A stretch of 64,000 nucleotides of DNA from Siphonodentalium dalli (lineage: Eukaryota; Mollusca; Scaphopoda; Gadilida; Siphonodentaliidae), in the NCBI GenBank assembly GCA_032622095.1, contig CP136063.1:217637982-217701981 (forward strand), given 5' to 3'. Shown one piece after another: positions 47,191-58,700 of the stretch; positions within the stretch are counted from its first letter, which is position 1, and every line of letters starts with the position of its first letter. A program made the position numbers and the translations under genes. The notes beneath the pieces were generated by a model. The model did no database searches. It had not been told where the DNA came from and worked only from the letters and a program-made list of their open reading frames with translations.

Positions 47191-47667
47191 AAAAAAAAAA
47201 GATTGTATGTTTCCGACAACGGAGTGAAAAAATTAAGGTAGGTAGTAGGTAGGGAATTTTTATTTTTTATTTTTTTTTGATATTTTTTATCCAGCTGCAG
47301 AAATATTGAATTACCTCGACCAAAGTGACATAAAATGCCAACTTGTGTTGTGGGGAAAGTATTACTTGATAAATACAGTGCAAATATACATTAAGATTGA
47401 TGAAAGATCAAACTTACTTCATGCTTAAGTATGTTATTTATTATTCACATACCACATTTTCATAAATATGGCTATAAACCTGGTACGAAATTGATGTCAC
47501 TAACTTTTATTAGAATTTTACCCATAATACTGCCATTATACCATACTTGTATTGTGATGACTACATCTTGTATGGAGGTAGCCAGTACACACAACCTAGC
47601 ATGCCTGGTTTTTGGAAACAGTAGCTGTATCCCTACTTAAACATACATGTATGTGGTGATAACCTCT

Positions 47668-47712
<45 letters not shown>

Positions 47713-48412
47713 TACACTCACACCATGTCTGTTGATAGTGTTCATACCGGTATTCTCGGGCTCCAAATAAAAGTGCAGGTCCAAATAATAGAGCAGGGGG
47801 AAATTACATTGAAACTGAAAGTTAATAACAGTACAGACCCAAATAATAGCACAGGGGAAACTCTTGAGCAAAACATCAACTATAGTTAAAAATGTTATAT
47901 GTAGGTCAAGCATAGGAATCAACATAGTATGTGTCATGTAGTGTTTTATTCAATCTTTAAATGTTCACATGTATGCCATAATGTAATTGAATATGTACAT
48001 GGATAACATTATAAGCTCATCAATTTGGTATCAGAATCATATAGAAAACTTGAGTTTGTGCTGATTTAAATTTTCATAGCCTCAAAATTAATAAACTTGC
48101 AGACTGTAATAATCACTGTGCAGGGGGTGGAATTTCCCAAGAAAATAATAAATGTGCATGCATGTTTATTTGGAATCCATGAGTATGTTCCATAAGTCCA
48201 AAACAAGGCATACAGGTAAAGCAGGCATGAGATCCACTGTCATGAAATTAAAATTGCATAATTCATGCCCATCAATCCAAAACCCATCTCACACCTGAGG
48301 CTTTTGAGACAACAGTCATTTCATGGTCACTTTTCACAGGCATATGTTAGAAAACATGTGTTTTGCACACTAATGATCATCAATATTTATGAGCATTAGT
48401 AGTAAAAACAGT
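47191..48412 (+). repeat. Segmental duplication copy B (empty sites)
   Basis: Direct repeat of 45200-46962 without the three MITEs. It has its own TA microsatellite expansion at about 47677-47708. The 228 bp between the copies include AGGGTCGGCGGGTTATTTTT and AGGGTCGGTCG. Confidence 0.85.
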
Positions 48413-49821
48413 TTTAACATTATTAACATTGGATTACCCCGTATATGTCTGCCCGAGTCATCAATTATCTAGTCATTCAGACAGACATTTGTTTACTACA
48501 GTTCCTTATGCCAAATTTCTAATTTGTTTATAAATAGAACCTGGTGTGAAATTGTCTACAATGGAGGTTACGAGCAGTTTACCTCATCAAAATACAAACC
48601 ATTACTAGAACCATGCATATATGGCATCATTTCTGACAGTAGCTCGTAGACGAGTATGATTCGTCACACCGTAGCATTTCAACCAGGCTCTGCTCATAAT
48701 TAATTTTGACCAAATGTATATTTGTTTTGAATATTTAATAATTTGTGCAATAAGAGCAAATAAGTCTCAATAGAAATATTCATTTTTTCAAGACTGTGAT
48801 GACAATAATCAAATTGATCATCTGGACGATACAGACACCGTGAAATAACATCAACCGAAAGAACCAACCAAGAACATCAACATAATTAGCATAATACCTT
48901 CCAACGGCGCACATACAACCCAACTAATAGAGCTATAAATATGACTTGTACGTTAAATACCGTACCGAATCAACACAGATATATATCTATTGGCCTATCA
49001 TATATGTAAAGATAAGATAAAGATAAGTTAATTGACAATCAAGTCACCTTCACAGGTAGAGTAATTTAGATAAAACAGACAAACAACAAGTAAACAAATA
49101 TTGAAATAGATGGACAGAACAGAACATATGAGAAAGTATTGATTGAAGTTGATTGGTGAAATAAAGTGATAAAAACTTGCTTGATCTTCATGTCCAACAG
49201 TCATCAGATATAGAATAAGACATTAATGGCCCTACATATGTAGATTTTGTGATCCGTCAGTTAGTGAGTCAGTTTATAATGTATTGCCCAATATCGTGCA
49301 TCTGTCAATTGACTCAATTCGGTCGATTGCGGAGCGCGCAGACTCTCTTTTCTTGTGCTTTTACTCAATGATGTTAAATTTTATGATTTAGCCTTGTGTC
49401 ATATCGTTTTCAAGTAGATTTAATCTTGAGTTTTAATTTAGATCCATTGTTTTCAAAAAACGTGCTGTCAACCCGGAAGTCGGTGTTCGTGTTGGTTAAT
49501 GTCATCCTAAGAAAGCGCGGGTCGATGTCGAGGGGGCGGAGCTTAATCTTAAATTAAGATGGCCGCAGCTGTTATCAGACGTCTATTGGAACAAGACGGC
49601 TGTCAATCAAGACTAGGAATCAGGGAGCTAAAAATGTTCCAGAGTTGGGGAGCGAGTGCACCGTGGAATGCTTGAGGTGAAGGTAACTGACGAATGACCT
49701 TCAACTGTTACACGAGGCACGTTATTAAAGGATGAAATCTTGCTTATTTGATTTGTGGATCGTATCTAAAAAATTTAAACTGGTGAATTATTGGGGGATT
49801 GGATCTATGTGAGCGGGAAAT
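48413..49821. other. Region downstream of the minus-strand exon; nothing else recognised
   Basis: It may include the 3' UTR of the minus-strand gene whose stop is at 49822. GATAA repeats occur at about 49010-49025. No other exon, RNA or repeat was identified. Confidence 0.35.
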
Positions 49822-50036
49822 TTATTTAACTAGCTGCTGTAGTTTTTCCAGATAAAATTTGGCTGTTGGATAGCCCTGTCGTACACCTGGGGATTTATTT
49901 TTAAAAGAAAACACATGACCTATGATTTTTCTTGCATTTTCGCCATCAACTGTTGTCAATCTTGCTGGGTAAACATCACCGGAGTGGCCTGCAGGCTTAA
50001 ATTCAGTGAATTTGGCTGAAACGTTAACAGTGTCAT
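49822..50036 (-). CDS. Probable last exon of an unidentified minus-strand gene
   Basis: On the minus strand, AACTAATTGGTTTCCCATAG is a good splice acceptor with a branch-point-like ACTAAT. It is followed by about 71 codons to TAA at 49822-49824. The translation is varied and protein-like, including VSAKFTEFKPAGHSGDVYPA, RLTTVDGENARKIIGHVFSF and QGYPTAKFYLEKLQQLVK. The open frame continues upstream to an ATG at 50163, but that part reads through an AATCCAAGATGGCTGC-type repeat and looks intronic. I do not recognise the protein family. Earlier exons should lie above 50500, and none was found before the window ends. Confidence 0.5.
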
Positions 50037-50079
50037 CTATGGGAAACCAATTAGTTAAGTGATTCCTGTAGGGTGCTGA

Positions 50080-50500
50080 TGGATTGACATTTGAAATCCA
50101 AGATGGCTGCTGGTGGCCATGTTTGTTTAAAAAAATTTTTGGGGAAACAATGGAGGCTCCCATCTAGAGGTCAGCTCGAAGATCCATGTGAAGTTTGGTG
50201 ACGATTGGATGAGAAATGTGACCTGTAATGTTTGCTAAAGGATTTGGTCATCCGAAGAGTAAAATCCAAGATAGATGCTGGCAGCCATGTTCGGTTAAAA
50301 TGGTAGGCACCCATCGAGAGGTCACACCGAAGATCCATATGAAGTTTTGTGATGATCGGACGAGGCATAAGCTCTGTAGGGTGAGCTAAATGATTTAGTG
50401 ATGAAAGGGTAAAATCCAAGATGGGTGCCAGCGGCCATATTTTTCATAAAAAATCATTCAAATTTGACGGCTCCCACCTAGAGGTGATGCAGCGCGGCAA
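50080..50500. repeat. Diverged ~120-bp tandem repeats (AAAATCCAAGATGGCTGC)
   Basis: Three to four units share GAAGATCCATRTGAAGTTT, GGTCACATT-like sequence and AAATCCAAGATGG.TGC near 50094, 50262 and 50411. They sit just upstream of the minus-strand exon, probably in its intron. ORFs through them are repeat translation. Confidence 0.65.
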
Positions 50501-51015
50501 GACCCAATTACCCAATATAATTGAAATCGGTCAAAGTTGTTGTAACACCTTTGTTTTATTTTATTATGGTATTTTGAATAGTCTATTTTTATTTGAAGAG
50601 TTCAGTGAATAGTTTACATTTATTTGAAGAAACTATTGTTGTGTTATGTTTTCATTTATATCAGGTTGAATACATTATTTTTAATAGAACTATTTAAATC
50701 TGAGCCTTTCCATGTCAAGTGCATGCATTGGTAGATCCTTGATGAAAACATTTAGCAAGCTGGCCTTTTTATTACCCATTGGTGGCATCCCTCATTATTA
50801 ACTGATGGTGATCTCAGACCCCCCTACCACGAGTTAAGTGCATACCTATTACACAATAGAAGCATTCTTAAAAACATTTTGTCCCATTATTTTGAAGAAA
50901 AATGACTCTCGGAAATTTTTTACAGGGCCACCAAAAATGTGTGAGCCGGGCTGCTGAATAACCCCCCAACCCCCACCGCCTAGTGTTCAGAAAACATTGC
51001 AGATACTCTCTGGAT
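50501..51015. other. Intergenic or intronic, nothing recognised
   Basis: No exon with splice signals, repeat family or RNA gene was noticed. Confidence 0.35.
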
Positions 51016-51603
51016 TTAACCCTTTACCCAACAGAACGACCCTGTGCCAATGCATTTAAGAAATGGATGTTGATTTGCTTGCGTTCCATAGAGTATGGAT
51101 GCAAGTTGGTCTGACATTTTATATGATATGAAAATGTCTGACCAACTTGCATCCATACTCTATGGAACGCAACAAAATCAACATTCATTACTTATATGTA
51201 CACTCAACCGAGTCAACTGGCAGATTAAAAGAGTTTTAAGCGTCCATTTCCAACGTTATTATCGTGGCTCGGAGCAAGTTGCGTCTACACAAAAATGGAT
51301 GCAAGTTGGGGTCAGCGCGCGACGTCATGTGACGTAATTTCGACCAACCAACGTCCTGCATTCATGTTCCACAATAGGAATGCACGTGTGAGTGTAAATA
51401 TTCTCTTATATATGCGAGGAGACCTATGGTCGACTCGCATATATAAGAGAATGCATTGGCACAGGGCATAACTGTAACCATCACAATGTGGTCAATGAAC
51501 CGGTTCCAATGATATCCATATTTGTATGGTGTTATTGAGACAGACCGAAGATATTTTAGGCTGTTGAAGCTTTATTTGGCCGTTTTGTTGGGTAAAGGGT
51601 TAA
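51016..51603. mobile_element. piggyBac-like TTAA MITE, rearranged 588-bp copy 3
   Basis: Ends match the 400-bp family (TTAACCCTTTACCCAACA and complement; TTAA at 51016-51019 and 51600-51603), but the orientation is opposite to 24071-24470. One of the two 67-bp palindromes and the middle have been replaced by about 340 bp of other sequence (about 51056-51400). That insert starts with its own palindrome around TTCCATAGAGTATGGATGCA, repeated in inverse at about 51080-51180. Confidence 0.8.
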
Positions 51604-51769
51604 GTGAATATGTGGTCGATTTAGCTTTTTCAATTATGGGATTTCTCCTGGGTAATTCAATGTTTATTATGATATAGGCTCACATAGTTCAGAGAAAAGC
51701 ATGCAATTTCGAGTTGGTACCTTCACCTGCAGTGAAGTACATCATTGAGAAAAAGATAACTATATAAGA

Positions 51770-52145
51770 ATTATTCCCCGCGTTATTTTTTTCGACTTCA
51801 GATGGTTCCCCGTCAAAACTTCAAATGGTTCCAAGGTTTTGTACTGGTGGAATATATTATCTCTACGGGCGTTAGCTAGAGTATAGAGATTCAGGGCATA
51901 ATCTATGGAAATTTGGACTAAGTGGAGTAGTCTAGAAAATACACAATGTTGCGCCACCATGCACCCAGCATTAAACCCGGTCGCCGTACATTCTCAGGGA
52001 CGTAACTCTAAAAACAGTTATATATTAATATATACTACTAAATTTGAACTGTGAAGCCACTCTTGTTAAATAACATGACCAGAACAAATAAAAAGAAAGA
52101 ACATGTTGACATTACATAAACATGTCACGAAGAGGCTCATAGAGT
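51770..52145 (+). repeat. Dispersed repeat R3, uninterrupted copy
   Basis: GCGTTATTTTTTTCGACTTC, GTTTTGTACTGGTGGAATAT, CTCTACGGGCGTTAGCT and CTCAGGGACGTAACTCTAAA follow in order and match 54487-55400. At about 51972 it reads AGCATTAAACCCGGTCG, the empty equivalent of the MITE insertion at 54652. Confidence 0.75.
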
Positions 52146-53735
52146 TAAGTTCCCTACGCAATAGCGTGGCGAGGGGACTGGACTGTTTTGCAACTGGCCT
52201 GATGGGAAGGGGGGGGGGGTCAATTATCGCGCACGAAAGATTTGATGCTTCCGACCTTCTGTTGCCGTTAAATCATCAAAGAAAATCCATTTATTAAGTT
52301 TCGCGTTTAGAAGCTTGGGGCGCTCCAACCCCCTACATATCACTTGCAATAATACTTTCGCGTACATTCGTAATTTTTGGTTTAAATATTAACTATGTTC
52401 ACAACGATATTTCCGGGCGTTTACAGATAAGCAAATAAGAAGGGCCTTTTTAAAACCACCTCTTCAAACCCGGTGTTTAAATTCTATATATAGAATGACG
52501 TAACATGCAGCCGAGACGGCTCACATTTGGTTACAATTTCGTGTACATTTGTAATATTTTGTCTAAATGTTCACTAGTAATCACTAATTATAAAAAATTC
52601 ACTTATGAAACGATATTTACTAGCGTTTACAGATAAGAAGGGCCTTTGCGTCACCACTGCCTCCCAATGCGATTTTATATTGGATTCGAAATTAATTGAT
52701 TCTTCCCACCTACCGATATAGAATAATCAAATTGTCAGGGCGGATGAGGAATTCTTCCAAATCTCAGTCCGTTAACTGAATTCTCGCTTGGTGAGTAGTT
52801 ACGTGATTCCCATTGATTCATTTGTAGGAATGTTTCGCTTATATAAGTTCAACAAACAGCCATATATATATATAGGCTTAACTGTTGGACTTGTATTAAG
52901 GGGGAGAAACACGTTTAGCATAAATCCAGCGAAAATGTGAAGATATTTTCAAACAAAGAATTTCTCTGGATCTATCTAAATGTTGAATTTCATATATCAG
53001 CATCTTCATTGTGTATAAAATGAAAGCAATTATTAAGAGACGATAAAAACAATGGATTTTAATACTTTTGAGAGGTTGAACATATTATATTCTTTTTTGT
53101 CTCTTTCGGTACCAAGAACGTCTATAGAATAATTAATAATTTCACACAACACTCCAATCGCCAAATAGCTTATTGTCTTGGCTCTATGAGATGAGGTTTC
53201 ATTATTATCATCATGCTGAGTTATATTTTAAATTGCATAATATAGCATCATACCCTCATATATTACAACGAAGAATAAAGCAATCAAAATTGTTCCAGCC
53301 CAATGAAAACAAATGTTAATATGCAGTGTGGTCCACCCAAAGAAGGGAGATATCAACTGGAATTATGCCACAGTGTTAAGACATATGGTGGCCAGCTTTA
53401 ACCTGGTTATGAACCCATGACACAGAACTCATCTCAGCCCAATATTTCATTGATCAACAGCCTACAGGCATGACATGACCATTCTCAAATATATAAACCT
53501 ATATGTATGGGTAGTTGCCTTTCTAATTAATCATTAATTTCATGAATCAAGATAACTTAAGTTTCCTACCATGATATTCAGATAAGATATCATGGATATA
53601 TGAACTGCACTCTTGAAAAAAATAATCTATTTTACATGACTTCTTTGTAACGAAAAACAGTGAAGTTTTAAATATGTTTCATGCCATAAAAGTAACGTGA
53701 ATGAGGTTATAATATCCAGCGGGTTGATGGTTCTT
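52146..53735. other. Intergenic, mostly unassigned
   Basis: A decayed hairpin relative of the TTAA MITE (CATTTGTAGGAATGTTTCGC, AAGTTCAACAAACAGCC) lies at about 52797-52862. Two loosely similar blocks (TTACAGATAAG.AA.AAGGGC) occur near 52420 and 52630. No gene is supported. Confidence 0.4.
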
Positions 53736-54382
53736 AAAGGGGTACTGTGCCCCAATTTCAATAAATTCCCGGTGACAATAGCGATCTAATATCAATATTA
53801 TATTTTGAAATAACTAATTTGAGTCGACGATGTCTACTGAAAACGTTCCGGTTAACAGGCTATCATAAAAGTAAAATTGAATTATTTAATATAAATTAAT
53901 TTATGGCTGGAGTCATAAAATGGAGAATTATGCCATTACGAGTTACCGTTCTTGAAATCTCATCTGTTGCCTGTCTTTTATCGACGGCCGTTCGCGAACA
54001 TTTTTGTTGCAAACAAAACATGTTACCTGTAAAAGAAAGGCCGCTATAACCGATTCGAAAAAGGGAGAAAGAAACAAGTGTCAAAGCGTCAAGTATTTTT
54101 TATAGGGAGTGAGATTGTTCGATGGAAGAGATTGAAGGCATCAATTGAAGCTGTGAACAATGAACTTCCGGTTCTTCCTGCGACCTGTGTCTTCTCTCCG
54201 GTGAAGGTCAAAAACATGGCGCGTTAGTTTGAAATCGTAATATTTCTGTTTCCAAGATCAATATTTTCTTCGCTAAATTAGGTTTATACGAAACTCATAT
54301 AACACGAACACAATCTAACTTGAAAGTTATTTCAATGGGAGTAAATAAAAAAATCGTCTATCCCTGTGTACAGTACCCCTTT
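53736..54382. mobile_element. ~647-bp inverted-repeat element, copy 2
   Basis: The ends AAAGGGGTACTGTGC and GTACAGTACCCCTTT are inverted. The interior aligns with 18591-19168 (CCGGTGACAATAGCGATCTA, GGAGTCATAAAATGG). It is longer than copy 1 by about 70 bp. No transposase was seen. Confidence 0.75.
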
Positions 54383-54486
54383 AAATATTGTGCCTTAAAA
54401 ACCGCTAGTAGTAAATTTCACAATGAAATTCCTGACAGATTTTAAGAAGATTTATTTTGATATACCAGGAAATAACTAAGAAATAT

Positions 54487-55400
54487 ATTCCCAGCGTTAT
54501 TATTTCGACTTTATAAGGTTTCCCTGTCAAAAAGTTCCCATGTTTTGTACTTGTGGAATATGATCTCTACGGGCGTTAGCTGGAGTACAGATTCGTTGCA
54601 TCAAGTGGAGTGGTGTGAAAATGGACAATGTTGCTCCAACAGCCCGTGTTAAAGGTACGGTTGGCCTTGGCGGTGGGTATCCTGTGAAAATATTTCCACC
54701 CGTCAAAAACCGCCACAAACAGGAAGAACATCAAAATGTAGACAGACTTTGTCCGTATACAAATAAGAAATATCGCATAAACAGTATGTTATTGTCAAAT
54801 GTTTGACCATTGTTATGTAAACAAAAGCATAAAAAGTTACTTTTCTGGTGTTTGTTTATATTATGATGGTAAACATAAAGAGCGTTCTTTGTTGGTGAAT
54901 TCCTGATATGGAACTAATAAAGATCGTTTATGCAATTTGTGTGTGATTAGCCAGTAGCATTGTGCTGTCTTCTGTAACACAATCAGGCTCTTGCTTAGGT
55001 AAAATATAGTAGGTCTTTATGATAACATGCTGTTTACGTGATGGTAATGGTATATATGAACGAAACTATATGCGTTTTAATGTTTTTCTGTTTACGGTGA
55101 TTAGAACAAATATGAATATTTTCGACAACTAAGGCCTCACGTGCCTTTAAACCTCCTCTTCGTCCATTCTCAGGGACGTAACTCTAAAAACAGTTGTATA
55201 TTAATAACTACTACTATATTTTAACTGTGAAGCCACTCTTGTTAAGATGATGACCAGAACAAATAAAAAGAAAGAATATTTCGACATTACATAACAAGCC
55301 GTGAAGAGACGTAGAATACAGATACGTTTGGTTTATGTAAAATTCAGAAATATGGGTGTATAACCATCCCTTGCTATCAACACCTTAATCTTCTGTAAAC
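54487..55400 (+). repeat. Dispersed repeat R3 interrupted by a MITE
   Basis: The 5' part (54487-54649) and 3' part (55150-55400) are collinear with 51770-52145, and the 496-bp MITE sits between them. The 3' part continues to CATCCCTTGCTATCAACACC, as in the 18243 copy. Confidence 0.75.
54652..55147 (-). mobile_element. 496-bp TA-flanked MITE, copy 2 (opposite orientation)
   Basis: The ends are AAGGTACGGTTGGCCTT and AAGGCCTCACGTGCCTT. TA flanks both sides (54650-54651, 55148-55149). It is exactly as long as the copy at 24583-25078. The related repeat at 51770 shows the site without the insertion. Confidence 0.85.
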
Positions 55401-55554
55401 ATTATGATATAGTCTGGAAATGGAGAATATATGTATAAGTTCAAATTACGGACATTTTTGACACCGTTTTGACGGTTTGTTCAAGGAAGGAAAAAAAAAT
55501 TAATGAGTAATTTGACCACATCTCCTCGTAAAGCTACGGGCGGCGTTCAAAAAT

Positions 55555-55755
55555 TAGATCAAAATGTTTCAGAAGGATCGAAAATTATAGGGCCAGAGCA
55601 CAATTTCTAGATGGAAACGAACAACCAGGTAAATATTTTTCAATGAAAGAAAGCACAAATAGCTCCGAAAAAAATATTCAAAAATTACACGACGAACATG
55701 ACACGTATGATACTGACGACACGATTCTCAATCATGCTCGAGATTTTTTATAAAA
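55555..55755 (+). pseudogene. L1/Tx1-like LINE ORF2, 5' fragment before the minisatellite
   Basis: The translation includes RSKCFRRIENYRARAQFLDG, then KYF and a helical stretch ending ARDFYKKLYS, once one extra T in the run at 55743-55748 is allowed for. That order (basic helix with a conserved phenylalanine, then RDFYKKLY) is the region between endonuclease and reverse transcriptase in L1/Tx1-type ORF2. The codons for KLYSPEIRNE run straight into the first minisatellite units, and the ORF resumes at 60850. The endonuclease is missing or unrecognisable upstream. Confidence 0.75.
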
Positions 55756-58700
55756 AGCTGTACTCACCAGAGATAAGGAAAGCTGTACTCACCAGAGATA
55801 AGGAATGAGCTGTACTCACCAGAGATAAGGAATGAGCTGTACTCACCAGAGATAAGCTGTACTCACCAGAGATAAGGAATGAGCTGTACTCACCAGAGAT
55901 AAGGAATGAGCTGTACTCACCAGAGATAAGGAATGAGCTGTACTCACCAGAGATAAGCTGTACTCACCAGAGATAAGGAATGAGCTGTACTCACCAGAGA
56001 TAAGGAATGAGCTGTACTCACCAGAGATAAGGAATGAGCTGTACTCACCAGAGATACTCACCAGAGATAAGGAATGAGCTGTACTCACCAGAGATAAGCT
56101 GTACTCACCAGAGATAAGGAATGAGCTGTACTCACCAGAGATAAGGAATGAGCTGTACTCACCAGAGATAAGGAATGAGCTGTACTCACCAGAGATAAGG
56201 AATGAGCTGTACTCACCAGAGATAAGCTGTACTCACCAGAGATAAGGAATGAGCTGTACTCACCAGAGATAAGGAATGAGCTGTACTCACCAGAGATAAG
56301 GAATGAGCTGTACTCACCAGAGATAAGGAATGAGCTGTACTCACCAGAGATAAGGAATGAGCTGTACTCACCAGAGATAAGCTGTACTCACCAGAGATAA
56401 GGAATGAGCTGTACTCACCAGAGATAAGGAATGGGCTGTACTCACCAGAGATAAGGAATGGGCTGTACTCACCAGAGATAAGCTGTACTCACCAGAGATA
56501 AGGAATGAGCTGTACTCACCAGAGATAAGGAATGAGCTGTACTCACCAGAGATAAGGAATGAGCTGTACTCACCAGAGATAAGGAATGAGCTGTACTCAC
56601 CAGAGATAAGGAATGAGCTGTACTCACCAGAGATAAGCTGTACTCACCAGAGATAAGGAATGAGCTGTACTCACCAGAGATAAGGAATGAGCTGTACTCA
56701 CCAGAGATAAGGAATGAGCTGTACTCACCAGAGATAAGGAATGAGCTGTACTCACCAGAGATAAGGAATGAGCTGTACTCACCAGAGATAAGGAATGAGC
56801 TGTACTCACCAGAGATAAGGAATGAGCTGTACTCACCAGAGATAAGGAATGAGCTGTACTCACCAGAGATAAGGAATGAGCTGTACTCACCAGAGATAAG
56901 GAATGAGCTGTACTCACCAGAGATAAGGAATGAGCTGTACTCACCAGAGATAAGGAATGAGCTGTACTCACCAGAGATAAGGAATGAGCTGTACTCACCA
57001 GAGATAAGGAATGAGCTGTACTCACCAGAGATAAGGAATGAGCTGTACTCACCAGAGATAAGGAATGAGCTGTACTCACCAGAGATAAGGAATGAGCTGT
57101 ACTCACCAGATATAGCTGTACTCACCAGAGATAAGGAATGAGCTGTACTCACCAGAGATAGCTGTACTCACCAGAGATAAGGAATGAGCTGTACTCACCA
57201 GAGATAGCTGTACTCACCAGAGATAAGGAATGAGCTGTACTCACCAGAGAAAGCTGTACTCACCAGAGATAAGGAATGAGCTGTACTCACCAGAGATAAG
57301 GAATGAGCTGTACTCACCAGAGATAAGGAATGAGCTGTACTCACCAGAGATAAGGAATGAGCTGTACTCACCAGAGATAAGGAATGAGCTGTACTCACCA
57401 GAGATAAGGAATGAGCTGTACTCACCAGAGATAAGGGATGAGCTGTACTCACCAGAGATAAGGAATGAGCTGTACTCACCAGAGATAAGGAATGAGCTGT
57501 ACTCACCAGAGATAAGGAATGAGCTGTACTCACCAGAGATAAGGAATGAGCTGTACTCACCAGAGATAAGGAATGAGCTGTACTCACCAGAGATAAGGAA
57601 TGAGCTGTACTCACCAGAGATAAGGAATGAGCTGTACTCACCAGAGATAAGGAATGAGCTGTACTCACCAGAGATAAGGAATGAGCTGTACTCACCAGAG
57701 ATAAGGAATGAGCTGTACTCACCAGAGATAAGGAATGAGCTGTACTCACCAGAGATAAGGAATGAGCTGTACTCACCAGAGATAAGGAATGAGCTGTACT
57801 CACCAGAGATAGCTGTACTCACCAGAGATAAGGAATGAGCTGTACTCACCAGAGATAGCTGTACTCACCAGAGATAAGGAATGAGCTGTACTCACCAGAG
57901 ATAGCTGTACTCACCAGAGATAAGGAATGAGCTGTACTCACCAGAGAAAGCTGTACTCACCAGAGATAAGGAATGAGCTGTACTCACCAGAGATAAGGAA
58001 TGAGCTGTACTCACCAGAGATAAGGAATGAGCTGTACTCACCAGAGATAAGGAATGAGCTGTACTCACCAGAGATAAGGAATGAGCTGTACTCACCAGAG
58101 ATAAGGAATGAGCTGTACTCACCAGAGATAAGGAATGAGCTGTACTCACCAGAGATAAGGAATGAGCTGTACTCACCAGAGATAAGGAATGAGCTGTACT
58201 CACCAGAGATAAGGAATGAGCTGTACTCACCAGAGATAAGGAATGAGCTGTACTCACCAGAGATAAGGAATGAGCTGTACTCACCAGAGATAAGGAATGA
58301 GCTGTACTCACCAGAGATAAGGAATGAGCTGTACTCACCAGAGATAAGGAATGAGCTGTACTCACCAGAGATAAGGAATGAGCTGTACTCACCAGAGATA
58401 AGGAATGAGCTGTACTCACCAGAGATAAGGAATGAGCTGTACTCACCAGAGATAAGGAATGAGCTGTACTCACCAGAGATAAGGAATGAGCTGTACTCAC
58501 CAGAGATAAGGAATGAGCTGTACTCACCAGAGATAAGGAATGAGCTGTACTCACCAGAGATAAGGAATGAGCTGTACTCACCAGAGATAGCTGTACTCAC
58601 CAGAGATAAGGAATGAGCTGTACTCACCAGAGATAGCTGTACTCACCAGAGATAAGGAATGAGCTGTACTCACCAGAGATAGCTGTACTCACCAGAGATA

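Noticed and set aside
51990-52010. CAGGGACGTAACTC as a hAT terminus in repeat R3
   Set aside because: All three R3 copies share similar sequence to the left of this phrase, and no inverted partner or 8-bp duplication was found.
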